A stretch of 64,000 bases of DNA from Streptomyces sp. NBC_00572 (GCF_026341815.1 NZ_JAPENX010000002.1:868001-932000), one strand, 5' to 3'. Shown: positions 51,305 to 60,348, counted from the first letter of the stretch. The notes: generated by a model not told the origin, from the sequence alone. A program made the numbers and translations.

Positions 51305-52750
51305 ATGCCGGTCCAGCACATCCCCGGGGAGCGACTCTCGATGGAGACTCGCACCATCGAGGTCATCCCTGACGCCGAGCGGCACGGCACGCCGCGTAGC
51401 CAGTTCACCTTGTGGTTCGGCGCCAACATGCAGATCACCGCGATCGTCGACGGCGCGCTGGCCGTCGTCTTCGGCGCCGACGCGCTGTGGGCGATACCCG
51501 CGCTGCTGATCGGCAACCTGCTCGGTGGCATCGTGATGGCACTGCACTCCGCGCAGGGACCACGGCTCGGCGTCCCGCAGATGATCTCCAGCCGCGCCCA
51601 GTTTGGCGTACACGGGGCGGTCCTGCCGCTGCTGTTGGTGATCCTCATGTACCTCGGCTTCGCCGCGACCGGCAGCGTCCTGGCCGGCCAGGCGCTGTCC
51701 GAGATGCTGCACATCGACAACACGGACGCCGGCATCCTCCTCTTCGGCGCGCTGACCGCCGTGGTCGCGGTCACCGGCTACCGCCTCATCCACATCGCCG
51801 GCCGCATCGCCACCGTCGTCGGCGTGCTCGGCCTCGGTTACCTGCTGGTGCGGCTGTTCACGCAGTACGACGTCGGCGCGCACATCGGGAACAAGGGCTT
51901 CGAGACGGCGACCTTCCTCCTCGCCGTGGGGCTCGGCGCCGGATGGCAGCTGACCTTCGGCCCGTACGTCGCCGACTACTCGCGCTACCTGCCGCGCGAC
52001 ACCAGTACGCGTGCGACGTTCTGGTCCACGTTCGCCGGCTCCGTCATCGGCTCCCAGTGGGCGATGACGCTGGGGGCGCTCACCGCCGCCGTCGCCGGCA
52101 AGACCTTCCTCAGCGACCAGGTGGGCTTCCTCGGCGACCTCGCCGGGCCCGCGGCCCTCGCCTTCCTGATCTACCTGGTGATCGTGGTCGGCAAGCTGAC
52201 GGTCAACTGCCTCAACGCCTACGGCGGCTTCATGTCGATCCTGACCACCGTCACCGCGTTCGACGGCCGCTCACGCATCTCCGCCGCCGCGCGCGCCGCC
52301 TACATCGTCGGCTTCACCGCGGTGTCGATGGTCATCGCGCTGGCCGCCAGCGACGACTTCCTGAGCAACTTCAAGAACTTCGTGCTCCTGATCCTGATGG
52401 TGTTCACCCCGTGGAGTGCGATCAACCTGGTCGACTACTACCTGGTCTCCCGCGAACGCGTCGACATCCCCGCCCTGTACGACCCGGACGGCCGCTACGG
52501 CCGCTGGAACGTCACTGCCCTGACCTGCTACGTCGTGGGGGTCGCGGTCCAGATCCCGTTCCTGGCCACCAAGCTGTACACCGGCGCGCTCACCAAGAGG
52601 CTCGACGGAGCCGACATCTCGTGGATCGTCGGGCTCGTGGTCACCGCGGCCCTGTACTGGCTGTGGGTGCGGCGCACGGCCGACCCGCCCGCCGAGACCG
52701 TCCACCCGGCCGTCACGGAGGCCGGCGACACGGCTGCGCCCGTGGGCTGA
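51305..52750 (+). CDS. NCS1-family permease (purine/cytosine permease-like)
   Basis: A 481-residue transporter with about twelve hydrophobic segments. Diagnostic parts are FTLWFGANMQITAIVDGAL near residue 34 and GPRLGVPQMISSRAQFGVHG near 85, the NCS1 nucleobase-binding region, with KNFVLLILMVFTPWSAINLVDYYL later. It imports nucleobases, allantoin, hydantoin or similar compounds by cation symport. The ATG at 51305 follows GGGAGAGG; the N-terminus could also start at the second ATG (codon 13). The gene stands alone, and a hairpin follows. Confidence 0.9.
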   Translation: MPVQHIPGERLSMETRTIEVIPDAERHGTPRSQFTLWFGANMQITAIVDGALAVVFGADALWAIPALLIGNLLGGIVMALHSAQGPRLGVPQMISSRAQFGVHGAVLPLLLVILMYLGFAATGSVLAGQALSEMLHIDNTDAGILLFGALTAVVAVTGYRLIHIAGRIATVVGVLGLGYLLVRLFTQYDVGAHIGNKGFETATFLLAVGLGAGWQLTFGPYVADYSRYLPRDTSTRATFWSTFAGSVIGSQWAMTLGALTAAVAGKTFLSDQVGFLGDLAGPAALAFLIYLVIVVGKLTVNCLNAYGGFMSILTTVTAFDGRSRISAAARAAYIVGFTAVSMVIALAASDDFLSNFKNFVLLILMVFTPWSAINLVDYYLVSRERVDIPALYDPDGRYGRWNVTALTCYVVGVAVQIPFLATKLYTGALTKRLDGADISWIVGLVVTAALYWLWVRRTADPPAETVHPAVTEAGDTAAPVG

Positions 52751-52957
52751 CCCGTACTCACCCAACGGGCGCGACATGCGCCCCGAGGGCGGCGGCGTCG
52801 GGCGAGAGCGGTGCGACCGTTCGGCCCGACGCGTCGCCGCCCGCGCCTCACCCCCCGGGTCTGGCCGACGGCCATGACGCGCGACTCGGCCCCGTCCACC
52901 GGCCGGCCGCCTACCGCACCCGCCGGCGACACGGACTCATGGGTACGTGCAACGGTG

Positions 52958-52983
52958 CCTGGCGGTCCTGCCGGACCGCCAGG
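52958..52983. terminator. Hairpin between convergent permease and esterase genes
   Basis: Perfect 11-bp stem (52958-52968 with 52973-52983), loop TGCC, followed by GCATTTA. It lies between the permease stop (52750) and the esterase stop (53066). Confidence 0.85.
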
Positions 52984-53065
52984 GCATTTAACGACTCATC
53001 GCACCGGGGTCATCCGTCAGAGAGTCGCCAGGGGGCAACGACCAGAGGGCGCTGACACAGCTGAC

Positions 53066-53995
53066 TCACTTCTTGGAGTGTGCGTCGAAGAAGTCCCAGA
53101 TGAGATCGGTCGCGGTGATGCCCGTCGCTGCCTCGCCCATCCTCGGGTCCTTGCTGCCCGGCCAGTTGTGGCCCATGTCCGGGAGGCGGTACGTCAGGAT
53201 CTCCGACGTGTCGCGGCACGTCGCCCGCGTGCGCGTGTTGGCGCCCTTGACCGTCTCGGGTCTGCCCGATCTGCAACCCAGGCGTGCTGACCAGGACTTG
53301 ATCCCTTGCTCGAACTGCTCGTAGTACGCGTCACGACCGCCGACGAAGGTGGCCACGGACACCGGGGTCTTCGGCACGTACGCGGGATTCTGCGCGGCCG
53401 TGCCGATGTAGCCGCCGCTGACCGGGGCGATCGCGGCCAGCGTGCCCGGGAGCTCGACGGCGAGTCTGAAGGACATGTCCGCGCCGTTGGAGATGCCGGT
53501 GGCGTAAAGGCGCTGAGGGTCGGCCTTCCACGTGTCGACCAGGCGCTTCGTCATCGCTCCGATGAAACCGACGTCGTCCTCGCTGCCACAGCAGACGAGG
53601 GCGTTGTAGCCCTGGTTCACTCCGTTCGGATAGGCGACAAGGAAGCCTTCTTCGTCGGCCTTGGCGTCGAAGCCCGTCAGTCGGGCGGCGTACGCGCCGT
53701 CGGCCGGGTAGGGGTGCATGACGACGACCAGAGGGAGTGGCTTGCTCGGCGTGTAACCGGGTGGCGCGTGGACCGTGTAGACGCGCTCCTGTCCCTTCCA
53801 GGTCATGGTGACCGTCTGATCGCCGGGACGTGGCACTTCCTTCGCCTTCGCCTTCGCCTTCGCCGGCGCCGACTGCCTACCGGAGGATGTCGGGGACGTC
53901 TCCCTTCGGCCGCCGTCGTCATCGGTGGTCGAGCCGCAGCCCACCAGCGGGAACAGCAGGGCCAGGGCGGCGATCCGCAAAGGGCGTAAGCGCAT
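53066..53995 (-). CDS. PHB-depolymerase/feruloyl-esterase-like lipoprotein
   Basis: A 309-residue exported alpha/beta hydrolase. A lipobox (LFPLVGC) is followed by a Lys/Ala/Pro-rich linker. The catalytic domain has the nucleophile elbow GISNGADM, an aspartate in FVGGRDAYYEQF and the closing histidine in LPDMGHNWPG. This is the esterase family of secreted PHB depolymerases, LpqC-like proteins and feruloyl esterases. The ATG at 53993-53995 is the best start: the in-frame extension to 55144 lies over other genes. The substrate is a guess: polyesters or plant-wall esters. Confidence 0.87.
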   Translation of the reverse strand: MRLRPLRIAALALLFPLVGCGSTTDDDGGRRETSPTSSGRQSAPAKAKAKAKEVPRPGDQTVTMTWKGQERVYTVHAPPGYTPSKPLPLVVVMHPYPADGAYAARLTGFDAKADEEGFLVAYPNGVNQGYNALVCCGSEDDVGFIGAMTKRLVDTWKADPQRLYATGISNGADMSFRLAVELPGTLAAIAPVSGGYIGTAAQNPAYVPKTPVSVATFVGGRDAYYEQFEQGIKSWSARLGCRSGRPETVKGANTRTRATCRDTSEILTYRLPDMGHNWPGSKDPRMGEAATGITATDLIWDFFDAHSKK

Positions 53996-54108
53996 GGGGG
54001 CATGGTGGCAGCGGCGCGAGGGGTGGTCCAGAGGAACGGACGGTTCGGCGCGCAGGGTGTCTCGGTTCGTTCGATCAGCCTCCCGGACACGCACCCAGGA
54101 GAAGGTAT

Positions 54109-54595
54109 ATGCGTCGACAGCGTCCTTCGGTACAAGCAGCGTGGCCGCCCGTGACGAGCAGTGAGCTGTGGACCCGGGCGACCGCCGACCGCTACGACGT
54201 CGAGGAGACCGAGACGTCCTCGGCCCCCGTTCTCGGCCGCCGTTCTCGGACCGACTCTCGTCTTCCTCGCCGAACTCGCCGGAGACGGCCGGGCACTGGA
54301 GTTCGCCATCGGGACCGGACGCGTGGGTGTCCCGCTCCGGGAACGCGGCGTGCAGGTGGTGGGCATCGAGCTGTCCGAGCACATGGCAGCGGTGCCGCGG
54401 CGCAAGACCGACGAGGACACGCTCCCGGTAACCATCGGAGACATGGCCACCACGGTCGTTCCCGGCGAGTTCACCCTGGTCCATCTCGTCCACAACACCA
54501 TCACGAACCTCCTCACGCAGGACGAGCAGGTCGAGTGCTTCCGCAACGCCGCACGCTCCGCGAAGCACATCTCCGTGTGGCGCAAGCCGACCTGA
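54109..54595 (+). pseudogene. Frameshifted, truncated class I methyltransferase
   Basis: The N-terminal part (SSELWTRATADRYDVEETET) reads from ATG 54109 (AGGAGAAGG site) or GTG 54151. The body (VLGPTLVFLAELAGDGRALE, then FAIGTGRVGVPLRERGVQVV and GIELSEHM) is in another frame. The switch coincides with a 13-bp tandem duplication at 54221-54246. The product also ends abruptly after ECFRNAAR, where related enzymes continue with a H-L-A-P-G-G motif. It lacks the C-terminal half and is surely non-functional. Confidence 0.85.
54221..54246. repeat. 13-bp tandem duplication causing a frameshift
   Basis: CGGCCCCCGTTCT (54221-54233) is followed by CGGCCGCCGTTCT (54234-54246). Removing one copy restores a continuous methyltransferase frame, so it is the likely inactivating mutation. 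Confidence 0.8.
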
Positions 54596-54797
54596 GGTCG
54601 GCCACCGGGCCGTCCACCTGAGCCGTACCTGCCCATCCGACTCGTGGGAGAAGGAACAGGGCCGACAGCCGCGCGCGACGTGACGCACAGAACGCAGATC
54701 CTGCGAGTTCGCCGGCATTTCGATCATGCGAACTACGCGCGTCGACCTGCCCGTACGCCGTTGACGGCCCCCTCCGTCTCGGCAAGACTCCTGGCCC

Positions 54798-54890
54798 ATG
54801 CAGCCCCTGCGTGACCGCTCGGTCACCCGCGTCCAGCGCCGACACGTGGACCTCGTCCGTGTCGCGAGCGCTGTCTGTCGCTGCCCCTGA
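54798..54890 (+). CDS. Leader peptide of the RRHVD...C sulfur-gene type
   Basis: A 30-codon frame from ATG at 54798 to TGA at 54888. The peptide contains RRHVDLVRVASAVCRC, an excellent match to the streptomycete leader-peptide pattern R-R-H-[VI]-D-L-x-R-[VT]-x-S-A-x-C; the two cysteine codons lie close to the end. It precedes the third sulfatase gene (start 54988) by about 100 nt, with a hairpin between. A cysteine- or sulfur-dependent attenuation role is inferred from family and context. Together with the copy at 17881 it gives two of three sulfatases in this window the same type of control. Confidence 0.82.
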   Translation: MQPLRDRSVTRVQRRHVDLVRVASAVCRCP

Positions 54891-54925
54891 CCGGCCGCTC
54901 TTCCACTCGCCCCGCACCCACGCTT

Positions 54926-54958
54926 CCTCCGCTCGCCCCGCCCGCCGGGCCTCGGAGG
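54926..54958 (+). promoter_or_regulatory. Hairpin between leader peptide and sulfatase (possible attenuator)
   Basis: CCTCCG (54926-54931) pairs with CGGAGG (54953-54958), with an inner GCCC/GGGC pair at 54940-54943 and 54947-54950. It lies after the leader stop and before the sulfatase ribosome site. Confidence 0.45.
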
Positions 54959-54987
54959 CATGCCTGCACGCCCTCCTGGAGACCTGT

Positions 54988-56391
54988 ATGTCCACGCCCC
55001 TGTCCCGCCGTGCCCTCGGCGGGGTCGCCGCCGGTGCCGCGGCCGCCGCCGCTCTCGGAGCCACCGCGTCCGCCGCACAAGCGGCCCCCGCGGCCGACCC
55101 GCGGGAGCGGCCGTTCCGAGCCGCGCAGCCGCGCCGCCACTCACGACGGCCCAACATCCTCTTCATCCTGGGCGACGACCTCGGCTGGGCCGACCTCTCC
55201 TCGTACGGCTCCCCGCACATCCGCACCCCCCACCTGGACCGTCTCTCCCGCGAGGGCGTCCGCTTCACCGACGCCTACTCCGGCTCCGCGACCTGCTCCC
55301 CCACCCGCTTCAGCCTCTACACCGGCCGCTACCCCGGCCGTACGAAGGGCGGGCTGGCCGAGCCGATCGCCGACAAGTCCGTCGGCCTGGACCCCACGCA
55401 TCCGACGCTCGCCTCGCTCCTCCGCGACTCCGGGTACGCCACCGCCCTCATCGGCAAATGGCATTGCGGCTACCTGCCCGACTACTCCCCCACCCGCTCC
55501 GGCTGGGACGAGTTCTTCGGCAACTTCGGCGGGGCCCTGGAGTACTACTCCAAGCTCGGCCTCGGCGGCGAGTACGACCTCTACGAGGGCGATGCCGAGT
55601 ACAAGGACCTGCGCTACTACACCCGGATCCTCACCGAGCGGGCCGGCGAGTACGTCAGCCGCGACCACGACAAGCCCTGGCTGCTCAACCTGAACTTCAC
55701 CACCCCGCACTGGCCTTGGATCGCCGACGGCGACAAGGAGGCGAGCGACGAGATCGTCCGCCGCATCAAGGCCGGAGACCGCTCCGCCCTCTGGCACCAG
55801 GACGGCGGCTCCGTCAGCAAGTACAAGGAGATGGTCGAGGACCTCGACCGCTCGATCGGGCAGGTCCTCAAGGCGCTGAAGCGCTCCGGCCAGGAGCAGG
55901 ACACGCTCGTCTTCTTCGCCAGCGACAACGGCGGAGAGCGCTTCTCCTACAACTGGCCGCTCGCCGGGAACAAGGGCTCGCTCCAGGAGGGCGGCATCCG
56001 CGTCCCCTCGATCCTGCGCTGGCCCGCCAGGATCGACGGCGGCCAGGTCAGCGACCTGCCGGTGTTCACGCCCGACTGGACGGCGACCCTGCTCGACCTG
56101 GCCGGAGCCCGCCCCCATCCCGCGTACCCCCTCGACGGCACCAGCCTCGCCGGACACCTGCTCCGCGGCGCCGATGTGCCCGAGCGGGATCTCTTCTGGC
56201 GGGTGCGGGGCGAGCGGGCGCTGCGCCGCGGCGACTGGAAGTACTACCGGGGCAAGACCGGCCGCGACCAGCTCTTCCATCTGTCCGAGGACTCCCGCGA
56301 GCAGGCGGACCGGGCAGCGTTCGAGCCGGCGCGGCTCGGCGAGCTGCGGGCAGCCTGGGAGCGGATCGACGCGGGGCTGCTCCGCTACTGA
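54988..56391 (+). CDS. Tat-exported sulfatase with upstream leader peptide
   Basis: A 467-residue type I sulfatase. The twin-arginine signal (SRRALGGV) and an Ala-rich core precede RPNILFILGDDLGWADL with metal-binding aspartates. The catalytic Cys103 lies in CSPTR, a C-x-P-T-R variant of the usual C-x-P-S-R that still suits formylglycine formation. The second metal site is FFASDNGGERF. It is closest in style to arylsulfatase A/GALNS-like enzymes. The ATG at 54988 follows GGAG. A 30-codon leader peptide gene precedes it. Substrate unknown. Confidence 0.91.
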   Translation: MSTPLSRRALGGVAAGAAAAAALGATASAAQAAPAADPRERPFRAAQPRRHSRRPNILFILGDDLGWADLSSYGSPHIRTPHLDRLSREGVRFTDAYSGSATCSPTRFSLYTGRYPGRTKGGLAEPIADKSVGLDPTHPTLASLLRDSGYATALIGKWHCGYLPDYSPTRSGWDEFFGNFGGALEYYSKLGLGGEYDLYEGDAEYKDLRYYTRILTERAGEYVSRDHDKPWLLNLNFTTPHWPWIADGDKEASDEIVRRIKAGDRSALWHQDGGSVSKYKEMVEDLDRSIGQVLKALKRSGQEQDTLVFFASDNGGERFSYNWPLAGNKGSLQEGGIRVPSILRWPARIDGGQVSDLPVFTPDWTATLLDLAGARPHPAYPLDGTSLAGHLLRGADVPERDLFWRVRGERALRRGDWKYYRGKTGRDQLFHLSEDSREQADRAAFEPARLGELRAAWERIDAGLLRY

Positions 56392-56449
56392 GCCGTGCCG
56401 ACCCGTGCTGCCGGCAGGTCGGAAACCCGGTGCACACCCAGCCGCACGC

Positions 56450-57094
56450 TCAGTGGAGCACTTCGCGCTCCCACTGGCCGTGCGGCTGGGTGTGCAGACG
56501 CCAGTAGTGCTCGGCGATGTCGTCGGGGTCGTACGCCGTCCCGGGTGCGACGACTCCGCCGACGGTGACCGTGGCGACGTGCACACCCGACGGCCCGTAC
56601 TCGGCGTCGAGCAGTTCGACCAGAGCCCGCACCCCGGCCTTGCCCAGGGACAGACTCACGTACTGCGGCTTCATCTCGGGCATCCCTCCGGTGACGACGA
56701 AGGTTCCCCGTCCGCGCCGTGCCATCCCCGGCAGGATGTGTGCGGCGGCGGTGAGGGCGCCGAGCACGTTGACCGCGTAGGTGTCCGCGTGGTCGCGGAG
56801 CGGGAGTTCACCGACGGCGTCGGGTCGGATGACGGCCGCGTTGTAGACCACGACGTCCGGTTCGCCGAGTTCACCTGCGGCGGTGTCCAGGGCGGCGCGC
56901 AGGGCCGTCTCGTCGCCGGCGTCGGCGGTGAGGGGCACGGTCCGCACCCCCAGAGAGCCGATGGACTCGGCCGCCGCCACCACCGTTTCCTTCGTCCGCG
57001 CGATCAGGGCGACCGGCAGCCCCTCCCGGGCGAACCGCCGCGCCACCGCCTGCCCTATCCCCGGCCCCGCCCCCACGATCAACGCTCCCGCCAT
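56450..57094 (-). CDS. SDR-family oxidoreductase lacking the usual catalytic tyrosine
   Basis: A 214-residue short-chain dehydrogenase/reductase. The cofactor loop is LIVGAGPGIGQAVAR, and DVVVYNAAVI corresponds to the N-A-A-G strand. In the catalytic region the lysine is in SLSLGKAG, but the position four residues before it is Leu, not Tyr, so the standard Y-x-x-x-K is absent. Members of this subgroup may use other residues or act without reduction. The ATG at 57092-57094 follows GGAGAAGG. Convergent with the sulfatase. Confidence 0.83.
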   Translation of the reverse strand: MAGALIVGAGPGIGQAVARRFAREGLPVALIARTKETVVAAAESIGSLGVRTVPLTADAGDETALRAALDTAAGELGEPDVVVYNAAVIRPDAVGELPLRDHADTYAVNVLGALTAAAHILPGMARRGRGTFVVTGGMPEMKPQYVSLSLGKAGVRALVELLDAEYGPSGVHVATVTVGGVVAPGTAYDPDDIAEHYWRLHTQPHGQWEREVLH

Positions 57095-57301
57095 GACGGC
57101 TCCTTCTCCTCCGAGTGCAACGACAAGGAGGTCAACTCCGTTCGGCCACCATGTCTTCCCCGGGCGCCGTCGTGCCGCGCCGAGTGGGCCGTACGAAGGG
57201 TGATGCAGGGATTTCTGATGCTCTCTGTCACCGTGCGGGTAAAGGGGACGGGAAGTGGTGACCGACGCACTCATCGAGTTCTGCAAGGAGCCCGCCCGGC
57301 C

Positions 57302-57883
57302 ATGCTCATCGATCTGACACGACGCACCGCGCTGGTCACCGGCTCCACCCAGGGGATCGGCGCCGCCATCGCCACCGGTCTGGCTCGGGCCGGAGCCCGT
57401 GTCGGCGTCAATGGACGGACCGAGGAACGCGTCGAGCAGGCCATCGCGAGCATGCGGGCCGAGGCCCCCGACGCGGATCTGGTTCCGGTGGTCGCCGACG
57501 TCGCCACCGAGCAAGGCGCGCGGCTGGCCGCCGAGGTGCTGCCGCACGTGGACATCCTGGTGAACAACCTCGGCATCTTCGGCGAGGCCGACCCGCTGAA
57601 GATCAGCGACGACGAGTGGCGGCGCTACTTCGAGGTGAACGTCCTGGCCGCGGTGAGGCTCATCCGCCAGTACCTCCCCGGCATGAGCGAACGCGGCTGG
57701 GGGCGGATCCAGAACATCGCGAGCGACTCGGCGGTGGTGATCCCCGCCGAGATGATCCACTACGGCATGTCCAAGACAGCCCTTCTGGCGGTCACGCGCG
57801 GCTTCGCCAAGCAGGCGGCGGGGACCGGTGTCACCGCTCCGGTCGGGATCAGGTCGTTGCGACTCCGCTACGAGCCAGCGTGA
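57302..57883 (+). pseudogene. SDR-family oxidoreductase, C-terminally truncated
   Basis: A 193-residue SDR that starts normally: TALVTGSTQGIGAAIATGLA is the cofactor loop, NNLGIFG follows, and the catalytic Y-x-x-x-K is complete in IHYGMSKTALL. After GTGVT the sequence departs from the family (APVGIRSLRL...) and stops; about 60-70 C-terminal residues expected to complete the fold and substrate pocket are missing. The last 35 bp overlap the 3' end of the convergent EamA gene. A deletion that joined the two genes' 3' ends, near 57830-57850, explains this. Activity is doubtful. Confidence 0.75.
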
Positions 57884-58703
57884 ACACCCCGAGGACGATC
57901 AGGGCGATGCCCGCCAGCTGGGGCAACAGCCACCAGCCGGCCCGTACGTGCTCCTCGTACAGCAGGACGCCGAGGCTCAGGCTCACGGTGGCGTCGCCGA
58001 GAGTCAGGGCGGGCTGCGAGGCGACGAGCGGACCGCCCTGCATGGCGTGTTCGAGCAGCAGGAGGGCCGCGATCCCCGCCGCGCAGAAGGCATAGGTCTG
58101 CCAGGCCGTCAGGAAGGCGCCGATGCCGCCGTCGCCGAGGATGTGCATGGACGTCTTCATGAGGGCGGCGGTGAGCGCGTAACAGATCGCCGTCGCGGCG
58201 CCCAGACAGCCGGCCCTCGCGCGGCCGGGCGGCCTGCGGAGTCCGATGACGGCGAGGGCCACCACGGCGACGGCACAGGCCACCAGGACCGGTACCCAGC
58301 GGTCCAGTTCCACACGGGTGCGGTTGCCGGTGGGCGAGGCGGCCACGAGCGCCACTCCGAGGCCGAGCACGACCCCTGCCACGGCAGCCCAGAGCCGGGC
58401 GGGCAGTCGTTCGCGCGTCAGGAGGGTGGCGATCAGCAGGGCGAGGGGAAGTTCGAGTACGAAGAGCGGCTGCACGAGGGCCAGCGGCCCGGTCGCGAGG
58501 GCGGCGGCCTGTCCGACACCGGCGGCGATGACGGCGAGGATGCCGGCCAGCCACAGGGGGCGGTGCAGCAGGTCGAGGATCAGTCCGGGCCGGAAGGAGT
58601 CGGTCTGCGGGACGGTGAGCGCCGCACGCCGCTGCAGCACCGTGGCCAGCGCGTTGCTGAACGCGGCGAACAGCGAGAAGAGGACCGGCAGGACGACGCC
58701 CAT
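57849..58703 (-). CDS. EamA/DMT-family transporter
   Basis: A 284-residue membrane protein with nine to ten hydrophobic helices. It opens with VLPVLFSLFAAFSNALATVLQRRAALTVP and contains GPLALVQPLFVLELPLALLI, typical of the DMT/YoaV-like group in actinomycetes. The C-terminus is intact (LLPQLAGIALIVLGVFTLARSG). The ATG at 58701-58703 follows GAGGA. Its 3' end overlaps the truncated SDR gene. Substrate unknown. Confidence 0.87.
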   Translation of the reverse strand: MGVVLPVLFSLFAAFSNALATVLQRRAALTVPQTDSFRPGLILDLLHRPLWLAGILAVIAAGVGQAAALATGPLALVQPLFVLELPLALLIATLLTRERLPARLWAAVAGVVLGLGVALVAASPTGNRTRVELDRWVPVLVACAVAVVALAVIGLRRPPGRARAGCLGAATAICYALTAALMKTSMHILGDGGIGAFLTAWQTYAFCAAGIAALLLLEHAMQGGPLVASQPALTLGDATVSLSLGVLLYEEHVRAGWWLLPQLAGIALIVLGVFTLARSGVATT

Positions 58704-58865
58704 GGCCCGATCCTCACCGGAGCGGCGGCGGGCCGAGGGGCGACACCGACGGACGCCCGTACGGAGGACCCGGTCGGGCCAACGCTCGGCCGGCACGCTC
58801 ACCGGGGCCGGGCCCCGAGCAGCGGCCACGCAGGGGACCGTGACGACGTGGGACCGGCCCGGCGT

Positions 58866-58933
58866 GCGGGCCGGTCCGCGGCGGGCATCGCCGAGGTGGC
58901 CGGGCGGGCCGGTCCGCGGCGGGCATCGCCGAG
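58866..58933. repeat. 30-bp perfect direct repeat
   Basis: 58866-58895 and 58904-58933 are identical over 30 bp and are separated by 8 bp. They lie in the otherwise featureless 301-bp gap between the EamA gene start and the ROK gene stop. No function is apparent. Confidence 0.85.
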
Positions 58934-59004
58934 CCGGCCGGAACGATCACGACGGTCGTCGCACCGAACCCCTCACTCTCGCCACCGTGGGAGGACCGGC
59001 CGCC

Positions 59005-60348
59005 TCAGGGAGAGACCCTGTCCTGGAGGGCCGACTGCCAGGCGGGGGCGGGGGTGGTGGGCTTGCTCTCGGGGCGGCGGCCTCCCTGGGCGAAGAAGTC
59101 GACCAGCGGCAGCAGGGCCGCGCCGACCGTGACCGCCTCCGGGCCGAGGGTGCCGAGACCGATGCCGGTGCGGCTGGCCGGGTACTTGAGCGCGTACTCA
59201 CGCGCGTGGCCGGACACGGTTTCGAGGAAGCGGGCGCCGAGCTGGAGTCCCGCCCAGCCGCCGACCAGGATGCGCTCGGGCTGGAAGAGGTTGATGAGGT
59301 CGGCGAATCCGGCGCCCAGGTACTCGGCGGTCTCCTCCAGGACGGCGACCGCGGTGGCGTCGGGCTCCGCCTCCGCCTCCGCCGGGTACGCCGCCGCCAG
59401 CATCGCCGTCAGCGCCGTCTCCTCGTCCGCGCCCGCCGGGGGCACTCCGCCTGCCTCCCGCCACCGCTCCAGGAGGGCTTCGGCTCCCGCGTACGCCTCC
59501 AGGCAGCCCTGGGCGCCGCAGCGGCAGCGGCGCCCCCGGACCCGTACCGTCAGATGACCCCACTCGATCGCCCGGCCCGGCCCCATCGGGTCCGTGACCA
59601 CGCACGCGCCGACGCCCGAGCCGAAGAGGACCACCACGGCGCTGCGCGCGCCCCGGCCGGCGCCGAACCACATCTCGGCCTGGCCGAGGGTCTTGGCGCC
59701 GTTGTCGATCCAGTACGGCACGGACTCGGGCAGGTCGACGGCGGCGCGGAGGAGGCGTTCGAAGGGGACGGCGTCCCAGCCGACGGTCTGGCCGTGCACG
59801 ACGGCTCCGTCCTCGGTGGTGCGGGCGACGATGCCGGGGACGCCGACGCCGACGCCGATGAGGCGGTCGGCCGGTACGTCCGCGAGGCGCAGCACCTCGG
59901 CGATGCCCTCGCGGAGATGGTCGACGACGAGATCGACGTCGTAGCGGGCCGTGCGGGGCCCAGAGCAGGCCAACGGGCGTTCGGTGCGGGCGAGTTCGGT
60001 GAGAGTGAGGTCGAAGAGCTCGATCCTGACCCGGGTTTCGCCGATGTCGACGCCGATCATGAAGCCGCTGGCGGGAGTGATCCTGACGAGGGTGCGGGGG
60101 CGCCCGCCGGCGGAGTCGACGCTGCCGGCCTCCTCGACGAGGCCGTCGGCGACGAGTTCGGCGACCACGTTGCTGACGGAGCCCGAGCTGAGTCCGGTCG
60201 CCGGGCCGAGCATGAGGCGGCTCATCGGTCCGTCGAAGTACAGCCTGCGCAGAACGGCGGTGCGGTTCTCGCGCCGCAGGTCACGCACCGTGCGGCCAGT
60301 TCTCGCGTGCACTTTGGTCCCCGTCTCTGAAGTCGTTCGTTGCAACAT
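59005..60348 (-). CDS. ROK-family transcriptional regulator (XylR/NagC-type)
   Basis: A 447-residue regulator. The N-terminal winged helix spans about residues 22-75 (AVLRRLYFDGPMSRLMLGPA). The ROK domain has the nucleotide-binding segment MIGVDIGETRVRIELFDL. The zinc-binding motif is GHLTV, then CRCGAQGCLEAYAG. It is divergent from the sugar ABC operon at 60483 and probably represses it until a sugar binds. The ATG at 60346-60348 lacks a clear ribosome site; GTG at 60310-60312, preceded by GGGGA, is an alternative start. Confidence 0.9.
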   Translation of the reverse strand: MLQRTTSETGTKVHARTGRTVRDLRRENRTAVLRRLYFDGPMSRLMLGPATGLSSGSVSNVVAELVADGLVEEAGSVDSAGGRPRTLVRITPASGFMIGVDIGETRVRIELFDLTLTELARTERPLACSGPRTARYDVDLVVDHLREGIAEVLRLADVPADRLIGVGVGVPGIVARTTEDGAVVHGQTVGWDAVPFERLLRAAVDLPESVPYWIDNGAKTLGQAEMWFGAGRGARSAVVVLFGSGVGACVVTDPMGPGRAIEWGHLTVRVRGRRCRCGAQGCLEAYAGAEALLERWREAGGVPPAGADEETALTAMLAAAYPAEAEAEPDATAVAVLEETAEYLGAGFADLINLFQPERILVGGWAGLQLGARFLETVSGHAREYALKYPASRTGIGLGTLGPEAVTVGAALLPLVDFFAQGGRRPESKPTTPAPAWQSALQDRVSP

